A stretch of 64,000 nucleotides of DNA from a virus. The notes beneath the pieces were generated by a model. It saw nothing but the letters and a program-made list of their open reading frames with translations, had not been told where the DNA came from and did no database searches. Position 1 is the first letter of the stretch. Each line of letters begins with the position of its first letter. Location of the stretch: positions 1 to 64,000 of IMG/VR virus record IMGVR_UViG_3300034200_001536; one strand, 5' to 3'. Positions 9,747 through 19,300 of the stretch are shown here, one piece after another. Position numbers and translations under genes: made by a program.

Positions 9747-10124
9747 ATGCAAGGATATTCACCAAAATTACCATTAATATATGACAAAACAAATGACGGA
9801 GTTTATGCACTAAATAAAACCATCCTAGACACAATAAGACAAAATTTAAAAATGCTTATTTTAACAAGTCCCGGTGAAAGAGTGATGGATTCTAATTTTG
9901 GTGTTGGAGTAAGAAACTTTTTATTTGAACAAGATATTCAGGCGGTACGTGACCAATTGCAGAGAAAAATTACTAATCAAGTATCAATATATTTAAATTA
10001 TATAACCATAACTGAAATAAACATTTCACCGCCCGGCAGTAATGACCAAAATATCATGTTCTTAAATATACGTTATGTAGTTCCAAGTTTGAACGTAAAT
10101 GATGAACTAAATATTGAATCATAG
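9747..10124 (+). CDS. gp25: Baseplate wedge subunit gp25 (GPW/gp25 family)
   Basis: The 125-residue product has the family length and hallmark pattern: DTIRQNLKMLILTSPGERVMDSNFGVGVRNFLFEQ, in which the L-x-T-x-x-G-E-R-x-x-x-x-x-F-G loop is diagnostic. gp25 sits at the inner baseplate where the wedge meets the sheath and takes part in triggering sheath contraction. It is preceded by a good Shine-Dalgarno (GGAG) and followed by a late-promoter-like box and then gp6, the usual wedge pairing. Confidence 0.93.
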   Translation: MQGYSPKLPLIYDKTNDGVYALNKTILDTIRQNLKMLILTSPGERVMDSNFGVGVRNFLFEQDIQAVRDQLQRKITNQVSIYLNYITITEINISPPGSNDQNIMFLNIRYVVPSLNVNDELNIES

Positions 10125-10125
10125 T

Positions 10126-10134
10126 CTATTTATA
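10126..10134 (+). promoter_or_regulatory. Late-promoter-like box CTATTTATA before gp6
   Basis: CTATTTATA lies between gp25 and gp6, 19 bases before the gp6 ATG. TATTTATA differs from the T4 late box TATAAATA only at the two central positions, and the same box recurs upstream of six other genes in the window. Transcription would start just before the gp6 ribosome site (GAGGAA). Confidence 0.6.
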
Positions 10135-10152
10135 TTATCGAGGAACAAATAA

Positions 10153-11958
10153 ATGGCTAAAAAAATAGTACCAATAAACTATACGAGTAGAGATTTTCAA
10201 AGTATTAAAGATGATTTAATACAACATGCGAAAAGGTACTATTCTGACGTATATAAAGATTTTAATCAAGCATCTTTTGGCTCTTTAATGCTTGATACTA
10301 CCGCTTATGTTGGTGATATTTTATCTTTTTATCTTGATTATCAAGCAAACGAAAGCTTTTTGGATACTGCTGCAGAATTTGAAAACATTATTAAACTTGG
10401 CAGACAAGTAGGATATAAATTCGCCAATACTAACTCATCTACTGGAATTGTTACCTTTTTCATCTCTGTTCCAGCAAGTACAAGTGGTTTAGGACCAAAT
10501 ATGGATTATGCGCCAGTGTTAAAAAAGGGAAGTTCTTTTTCTACTAAATCTGGCACAAGATTCATCTTAAATGAAGATGTTAGATTTGATGACCCAAGAA
10601 ATGAAATAAGAGTAAGTTTAGCTGACCCAGATAATGGGTTTCCATTATATTATGCAATTAAAGCACAAGGAACGGTAGTTTCTGGAATTATATCTTCAGA
10701 AAGAGTTTCTGTTGGAGATTATAAAAGATATCAAAAATTTACCCTTTCTCAATTAGATATTATTGAAATTTTATCTATCTATGATTTAGAGGGTAATCAA
10801 TATTTTGAAGTAGATAATTTATCACAAAATATAATTTATAGGTCTGTAACAAATAGAGATTTAAATGACGCTGCTTTAGCAAGAGAAGTATTAAAGCCAA
10901 TCATGGTGCCAAGAAGATTCGTTGTCGATAGAAACCTAAGAACCACCAGTATTCAATTTGGTGCCAGTTCTGATGTTATATTAAACGATAGTGATAGTAT
11001 GGTTGCAGAACCAACAAACGTAGTATTAAATATGTTTGGTAAAGATTATATTTCAAGTGATTATTTTGACCCAACTAAACTTTTAAACAGCGATAAAATG
11101 GGTGTTGCGCCTTCTAATACAGAATTAATTGTTACATATCGCTATAATAACACTAATCAAACAGTTAATTTTGCCACTAATACTCTTGTTAAGGTTGTAG
11201 CTCCAATATTTGAATTTCCTACAGAAGTTGGCTTAAGCAATACGGCGTTAAGTTTAGTAAAATCTAGTTTAGAAATCACCAATGAAGTACCTTTATTGGG
11301 AGATACTACAGTTATTGATTCTGAAGAATTAAAAAAGAGAATAGAAAATTCTTTCTCTACTCAAGGTCGTGCTGTAACAGAACAAGATTATAAATCTTTA
11401 ATTTATTCCATGCCAAACAAATATGGCTCTGTTAAGCGTGTTGCTATAATGCGTGACAGTAATTCGTTAAAAAGAAATTTAAATCTTTATATTTTGTGTG
11501 AAGGGGCAGACGGCTTCTTAACGACGGGTAATCAAACAGTAAAAAGTAATATTAAAAATTGGCTTTTAAGAAATAAAATGATTAATGATTCTATCGATAT
11601 TTTAGATGGCAAAGTGGTAAATTATGGAATTACGTTTACCGCTATTGGTTCAAACGATAAATCTAAATACGATACACTAAGTGATGCTATTAACCAATTA
11701 AAAGCTGATTTTTCGATGTTATCTGATTTTGGTGAAACATTAAATATTACAGATGTCTATAATTCTTTAAAAAAAGTAAGTGGAATTATCGACGTTGTAT
11801 CTGTTTCAATAGACGAAAAAATTGGCGGCGTTTATTCCGATTCTCAGTTTAGTTTTAAAGCCAATACCTCTAGCGATGGAAGATATATTAACGTTCCTGC
11901 AAACGTAGTAATGGAATTAAAATATCCAAATAGTGACATAAAAGGAACCATTCTCTAA
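10153..11958 (+). CDS. gp6: Baseplate wedge protein gp6 (gpJ-like)
   Basis: The 601-residue product is close to T4 gp6 in length (about 660). Its start is typical: INYTSRDFQSIKDDLIQHAK followed by the F-G-S-L-M-L-D-T-x-A-Y-V-G-D-x-L-S-F-Y motif shared by gp6/gpJ wedge proteins. The C-terminal third (TEQDYKSLIYSMPNKYGSVK ...) matches the conserved wedge core. gp6 dimers form the inner ring that clamps the baseplate wedges. It has its own upstream late box, and its stop overlaps the next start (TAATG). Confidence 0.93.
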   Translation: MAKKIVPINYTSRDFQSIKDDLIQHAKRYYSDVYKDFNQASFGSLMLDTTAYVGDILSFYLDYQANESFLDTAAEFENIIKLGRQVGYKFANTNSSTGIVTFFISVPASTSGLGPNMDYAPVLKKGSSFSTKSGTRFILNEDVRFDDPRNEIRVSLADPDNGFPLYYAIKAQGTVVSGIISSERVSVGDYKRYQKFTLSQLDIIEILSIYDLEGNQYFEVDNLSQNIIYRSVTNRDLNDAALAREVLKPIMVPRRFVVDRNLRTTSIQFGASSDVILNDSDSMVAEPTNVVLNMFGKDYISSDYFDPTKLLNSDKMGVAPSNTELIVTYRYNNTNQTVNFATNTLVKVVAPIFEFPTEVGLSNTALSLVKSSLEITNEVPLLGDTTVIDSEELKKRIENSFSTQGRAVTEQDYKSLIYSMPNKYGSVKRVAIMRDSNSLKRNLNLYILCEGADGFLTTGNQTVKSNIKNWLLRNKMINDSIDILDGKVVNYGITFTAIGSNDKSKYDTLSDAINQLKADFSMLSDFGETLNITDVYNSLKKVSGIIDVVSVSIDEKIGGVYSDSQFSFKANTSSDGRYINVPANVVMELKYPNSDIKGTIL

Positions 11959-13388
11959 TGTCTATTAAAAGATTTATAGCCGAAAAAGATACTACCATTA
12001 CAGATGCCTATAAGGAAAATTTAGTAAGTCGTGGTATTAATGCAAATATGGGCGCAGCTGATTCTTTAGAAGTTTTTTCTATTTATGCACAAGCTAGTAC
12101 GTCATCTTTAGAAAAGAGCAGAATTCTAGTTCAATTCCCAATAAATGATATATCTGCCAGTAGAGCCACTGGAAAAATACCTACCAGCGGAAATGTAGAT
12201 TTTTATTTAAGACTTTATAACGTTGTGCATCCTTTTAGTGTACCAAGGAATTTTTCTATGACCATTAATCCTTTATCTAGGTCTTGGGATGAGGGCTATG
12301 GCTTAGACATGGAAGGCTATACAGATAATGGCTTTATATCCGGTACTGGCGGTATCGGTGTTACTTGGGTTTCTCCAACTAGTGGCGTTTATTGGGATTC
12401 ACAAGGAGGGGATTATTATACCGGCTCTGGCTATGATTTAACAGCTAGTTTTATATCTGGATTAGAAAACATAGAATTAAACATTACCTCTTTAGCCGAA
12501 CAGTGGATAACTGGTGCAATACCAAATTATGGCTTATTAATTAAACTTTCTTCTTCTTATGAAAACGGCAGCAACTTACAGAGCTTTTATACTAAAAAGT
12601 TTTCTGCAAGAGGTTCACAATATTATTTTAGTAGACCTTGTATTGAAGCACGTTGGAATCCATCGGTTACAGATGATAGAAACAATTTTTATGCATCAAG
12701 TAACCTTTTAAATACTGCCGATAACACAATGAATCTTTATTTTTATAATAAAGTCGGAGGGGCTTTAAAAAATATATTTGGTAATCCTATTCCAAATGTT
12801 TTGTTTTATTCTGATTCTAACTTTTCAAGTTCTGTATCGGCTTCTTATGTTTCTGTTTCTAATCCTATTCCCGGCGTTTATAAGGCGCAAGTTATTTTAG
12901 ATACAACTGCTAGTGTTTTATATGATAAATGGGTGAATGCTCTTACATCTTCAACAAAATATTTTTCTAGTTCCTTTGATGTATATCAAAGGGAAAACGA
13001 TACGGTAAGTAATTTACCAGAATACGTTATAAATATAACGAATATGAAGCCTTCATATAATCAAAACGAACAAGCTAGATTTAACATTTTTGTTCGTGAA
13101 AGAGATTGGCAGCCAAATATTTATACAGTTGCCTATAATAATGTAGAAAATACAGCAATTCCTAATTTATATTACAAAATATTTAGATTTAATGATAATT
13201 ATACTGTAGTAGATTACTCCACAGGTTCTTTAGCTTATACTAAAACATCATACGATTCAAATGGAAATTATTTTGAATTAGACATGAATATTCTTGAAAA
13301 AGATTATGGATATGGTATAAAATTAGCGTTGTGGGATGGTAACTTATTACAAGAATTTAAAGATGTATATAAATTTAGGATTAACTAA
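11958..13388 (+). CDS. Baseplate/tail structural protein, beta-rich
   Basis: The 476-residue product has an N-terminal section (about residues 1-245) with alternating strands and the sequence TSLAEQWITGAIPNYGLLIKL, which looks like the jelly-roll DNRLRE-type domain seen in some phage and cell-surface proteins. Later sections are beta-rich with aromatic repeats typical of tail appendages. It overlaps the gp6 stop by one base and ends two bases before the giant LamG-like protein, so it is translated with the wedge genes. A specific baseplate role is inferred from position only. Confidence 0.6.
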   Translation: MSIKRFIAEKDTTITDAYKENLVSRGINANMGAADSLEVFSIYAQASTSSLEKSRILVQFPINDISASRATGKIPTSGNVDFYLRLYNVVHPFSVPRNFSMTINPLSRSWDEGYGLDMEGYTDNGFISGTGGIGVTWVSPTSGVYWDSQGGDYYTGSGYDLTASFISGLENIELNITSLAEQWITGAIPNYGLLIKLSSSYENGSNLQSFYTKKFSARGSQYYFSRPCIEARWNPSVTDDRNNFYASSNLLNTADNTMNLYFYNKVGGALKNIFGNPIPNVLFYSDSNFSSSVSASYVSVSNPIPGVYKAQVILDTTASVLYDKWVNALTSSTKYFSSSFDVYQRENDTVSNLPEYVINITNMKPSYNQNEQARFNIFVRERDWQPNIYTVAYNNVENTAIPNLYYKIFRFNDNYTVVDYSTGSLAYTKTSYDSNGNYFELDMNILEKDYGYGIKLALWDGNLLQEFKDVYKFRIN

Positions 13389-13390
13389 AT

Positions 13391-16300
13391 ATGGCATTGA
13401 AAGACTTATTTGGTAAAACAACTGAAAAGGTTGTTACCAAGCAGCAATTGCAGGATTTATATAATCAGGCTGAATCACAAGAATATGTTGAACAAGTTTT
13501 AGAAGATAAAGAAAGATATTTACCTGTTGTTGATTTTTCTTCTGCTTCAAACTTTGCTCACTATGGTTCTGCTGAAAAGTATTATGTTGATGCCATTAAA
13601 AACATATACCAAAATTATCCTTACGACGGCTCTAAAAAAGAAAAACAAGAATGGAGAAATGGTTCTTCTCAATTAGACTTATATATTTTTGATGAAATTT
13701 ATCCAAAAACAACAGGTTATGTTTCTTTAAGTTCCAGTGCTACATTAAGTAATGTAAACGGTTATCGTTCTTCTTCTGCTCCACAATATATAAAAATTAA
13801 AGGCGGTCCAAATCCTTCTTCTACTGGTAATTTTGAAACTGCTAATCTATATGATTTAGATGCTAACAGAGAATCAAACTTAGGCATTACCTCATATGGC
13901 AATACGGTAGAATTCTGGTTTAAAGATGATTTAACCTCCTCTAATGCAAATTATAATTATTCATATGCCTTATTTGATTTATGGAACGGCATAACAGCTA
14001 GCTCAAGTGATTATACAAGATTGGCATTAACAAAAATAAGTGGTTCTAATAAATTTGCCGCCACTTATCGCTCTGGTTCAGCGGGTATAACAGAAGAAAC
14101 TTTAGATTATACTTTTGATTCTTCTACGTGGCATCATTATGCCTTTTCTTTTACAAACTATAATACAAATGATTTAGAGGTTTGCTTATATGTAGATGGA
14201 AATCAAGTTCTACGCTCGGTATACACTGGCGACGGGGGCATAAATTTAGCTAATAATGCATATCTTGTTGCCAATATCGGCGCTCTAAGAGCAGATTTAA
14301 CATCTGCAAATACTACTTCAGCTAATTTAGGTCCATCATATGGTTCGTATGATGAATTCCGTTTCTGGAAGACATCTAGAACATCACAACAAATTTATAG
14401 AAACTGGAATACACAAATCGGCGGTGGTGCTAACACAGACGATGCAAATAAAGATTTAGGTGTATATTTTAAATTTAATGAAGGCGTAGTAGATAACACA
14501 GATATTAATGACCTAGATAAGATTTGTTTAGATTACTCAGGACGTGTTTCTAATGGAACAATAATTAATTATGTTGTTTCTTCTAAAAATACTGGTTCAG
14601 CAATTGATACATATTTTGGTGTAACACAAGAAAATAAAGACCCAATTGTATTTTCAGGTAACCCATTAGTACAAAGCATATTAGAAACATATACAGATTT
14701 AGGCTTTCAACACGACCAAAATAACACTTCAAACATATATAAAACATTTCCAGCTTGGATTACCGAAGAAGCTGAAAAAAAGGGCTATCAAGATTTATCG
14801 CAATTAATTCAAATCATATCAAGTTATTTTGATACATTGTATTTGCAAATTGAAAGCTTGCCAACAATTAAAAATTTAGATTACGATACACAATCTGGAA
14901 AACCAAAGCCATTCGCTAAATCTCTTTTAAGTTCCAACGGATTCCAGAATTTAGAATTATTTAATGATACAACATTTTTAGAAGATGTATTGTCAAGAAA
15001 CGACTCAGCAGAATTTCAAGAAAAATTACATAGCGTAAAAAATTCAATATATCAAAACATTTATAATAACTTATCTTATATTTACAAGAGCAAGGGAACT
15101 GAAAAATCTCTTCGTAATTTAATTCGTTGTTTTGGCGTAGACGATGATTTGGTAAAAATTAATTTATATGCCGATAACGCTCAATATAATTTAGAAAATA
15201 AATACACTTATACAACAACGACCAAAAAATTTGTTGATTTTAACAATCCTGATAGAAATACAGGATATATTTATCAAAAAGCAAAAACAGGTGATTCTAA
15301 CACTTATGCCTTTATTCCGGGTAGTGCGGCTGATTATCTCGACCATGTTCCTTTAACAATTCAAGCAGAAGCTATATTTCCAAAAAATCCAATTATTGAT
15401 AGCGATAACTACAATGTCAATAACTTTGAAACCTCATCGTTGTACGGTGTGCATACTGCTCTAGGTGACCCAAATGATTTTTCTTGGGGTGGCGATGAGT
15501 TTAATTTTCAAGTATATTCTGTAAGAAAATCTATTGGCAGCGAAGAAGCGTACTTCTTAGTAACCGGCTCTTTTGCTGGATATCCAATACAACTATCGTC
15601 TAGAATCTTCAAAGATGTATATGATAACCAAAAATGGAATTTTGCAGTACGTATAAAACCAGAAAATTATCCGCATAATAATTTGGCTTCTGGTAGCGGC
15701 GAAAGTGACTATATATTTGAATTTGTAGGTATTAATTCAATAGCAGACAGTATTGATAACAGCTTTTCTTTAACAGCCAGTGTTCCAAATTTCAACATGA
15801 CAACCGCTTTGGCTAAAAATAAGCGTGTATATGCTGGAGCACATTATACCGATTTTGATAATACAAGATTAGAGCACAGAACAGATGTAAAAATTAGTTC
15901 AATTCGTTTTTGGTTTGATTATTTATCCGATACAGAATTGGAGACTCATTCTTACAACGCTGCTAACGTTGGTAGACAATATCCTAATTGGCCTGCAACC
16001 TTTATTGCTAGTTTATCTGGCTCATTGGCTTCTAATGCACCAATAACAAAACTTGACACCTTGGCGCTTCATTGGAATTTCTTTAATGTATCTTCATCGG
16101 ATACTAATGGACAATTCATAGTTGAAGATGTATCTTCTGGTTCTCTAGATTCTGTGTCACAATATGGGCTTGATTGGTTTGGTGGTATAGCTAAATACCA
16201 ATTCCCCGGCTTTGCGGATGAATTCTTAGCTAACGATTCTCAAGTAGTAAATAAAGAATATGTTTTTTCTGCTAAGCAACAAAATCCAGAAACATTAAAC

Positions 16301-19300
16301 GGTAACGATTTAGTACAAATACTTGATACCGATGACGTAACCAGAACAAAAGACAGTAAACCAATACAATATTATATTTCTATTGAAAAGAGCATGGCGC
16401 AAGTTCTTAACGATGAAATAATGAATTGGTTTGCGACTATCAAAAGTTATAATAATTTAATTGGCGACCCATTACAACGTTATAAACAGGAATATACAGG
16501 CTTACAACACTTAAGAGAATTATTTTTTAGCAAAGTAGATAACACTATTAGTTTTGAAAAATTCTTTGAATTCTACAAATGGATTGATAGCTCATTATCA
16601 ATGATGATTAATCAATTGGTTCCTGCTTCCGCTAACTCAAGTGACAAAGTACGTAATATGGTAGAAAGCCATATGTTGGAGCGTAGTAAATATGTCAATA
16701 AACTTCCAACAATTGAATTTAAGGGTAATCCAAAATCTACTCCCGCTATTTCACATTTAAATTATAGTTACAAAGAACAAGCGGCGTATCCTAATAATTT
16801 AACCGATGACGTAACAGTTAGTCGTTATTATAATTTCAAACCACAGTGGCTTAAGCAAAGAGCAATAAGAAACGAAACCCCTGTAGACACCGTTTTACAA
16901 CCTACAAACGACATAGATAGAGAAATTTTACGTCAAGTCATCAACGAAAAAAACTTGGATTCAGTTCCAAGACTTTATTCAGTTGATACAAATAGCAATT
17001 ACGATGGTAAAAGAGATGAAACAAGAATTTTTACTCAAACTTATCGTTTATTAACTGATAAATTGTTAGTAATTGAAGATACCATTGAACCAGTAAATAT
17101 TGCTAATAATCTTTTTACATCGCAATTTATATTTGCTTCTGCAAGTGTTACCGCCTCTGGTCAAATTATACAACCAATTAAGAAAAAGGGCAATTATTAT
17201 AATGCCTATGAATATGTATTTATTCCCGGTAGAACTAATAATAATAAATCATTTATAGATTTAGAAGGAAACGTTTCTGGTTCTTCTAGCGTTTCTCCAT
17301 TAGGCTTTACTGATAGAACTTTACCAGTTAGAAGCGTTAATAAGCAAATTATCGTTGAAAGATTTAGCGCTCCCGGTGGTCCAGAAGTCAACAGCAGAGG
17401 AGCAATGGATACTGCAGCCGAAGAATATTCAGTATATAATTCTTTAAATTATAGAAACTTTAGAGTACGTAAAGTATTAAATGCTTGGCTAGCAGAAAGT
17501 TCTAGTATTGATGAAAATTACCCCTCATATCACAAAGTAAATAAAAATACTGCTCGTTATCCCGGCGACGATAATAACACTTATACTAATACACAAAACG
17601 ATAACGAATTTGTAGTACACGCAATCCCACGTAGCGATTCTCAATACGCATGGATTACTGCTTCTTTGTCTGGCGGTGCTAATTTTACAAGCTATATTAG
17701 TGAATTCGATAATATTAGTGCAAGTTATCAATTTATAAGCTCTTCTAACTGGACTTTTACCAATTTACCTTTTGTTAATTTTAGGTATTTTGGTAACTCT
17801 AATGATGATATATTAACAGATAAAATATACGATATTACAACAAATACAATATCGGGCGGTGAATTATTTGGAGCATTTACGTTTATTGGTACGCATTTCT
17901 ATTTGACTTCTTTAAATGGCCCATATCAATATCCTTCATGGAAACAAATTAGAAATGCAGAAAACCCATTAAGCATAATTTCAAGAAAAAATAATAATAT
18001 TCTTATTCAAGACGCTCCAAAGCAAAAAACCAAATATGTAAATGGTAAAGCAGAATCATATCTAAATACAAGAGAACAAACGTTTACAACCTTTAAGGAA
18101 CCACCAGTATCTTATAACAAGCCAATGATGCAAAAAATTGTCATTTCTGGCTCTAGCGACCCAATAGAATTAGTAACAACCTATGACAACAATAAAGAAC
18201 GCTTTGTTAATATTGATTTAGCAAAACGCACTGGTGTTGGTTTAAGAGATGAATTACAAACTCACGATATATTAGTAAGCCTAGAACGTGATAAAGTATA
18301 TGAACCAAGTCCTGAAATTATTGAAGCCGAATATACAGCGCAAATTTATCCAGCGAAAGAAAATACTGGTCTTAAAGAAACACGCTCTAGACCAAATTAT
18401 GCAGAAGTAGCGGGAACTGGTAGTAACGGCTATGATAGAAATTCAGGAGAAATTAGAAGCTTCTGGAAGGATTCTATTATTGATAGAAGAAGAACAAATG
18501 CTTTCTATTCCTCTACAAAAACTGGTTCTTTAAATAATTTAAATATTGCACAATTAAGTGGAACTTACATTTCTTCCAGCTACAGCGGTACTATAAGACA
18601 TAAATCTGGTTCTTTGTATCGTGTGCCGTCTGTCGCCGATTTTAATGTAACCACATCAGTAAATAAAAACTATGATAGTTATTATGATTCTGTTTTTTCC
18701 CTAGACAACAGCAGCAGTTATTCTTATCAGTCACAAATTACTTTTTATAATCCTAGTAGTAGTTTTAATACCATTTATAACATTTTTTCTTCTTCTTACG
18801 GAGATTTAGCCGGTTTTGATGAATTGGAAGCAAGACAATTATTAACTTATCAAGATGGAGAATATTACGACCAAGCTATCACCCGTTCTTCAGACCAAAC
18901 AGAGGTTGTACAATATTTTAAATATAACGTAAGCGGCAACATCGTAAGACCTAGAGCAGCTTATGTCAATAAAATACATTATCCCAGTTCTTTTAGTAGA
19001 ATTTTATTTGTAACTGGAGCGTTTTCTATTCTTCCTACTAATTCATCTACCTCTATAAATTATACTAGAACTTTTATCAATGAAGGAATGCTTCATAAAA
19101 CTAATCAATTAGCAGGTAAAAATCCTTGGTATAATTCATATGAAGATTTTTTTGCCGATTTAAAACCATTATCTCAAGATAAAACTTTATTACCTGAATA
19201 TACTTTTTCTGAACATGCAGATTATTTTATAAAAGATAATAATGGAGATTTTAAAATTGCTCCACCAAATAATTATATTTCTTTTATTGGTTCTGATGTA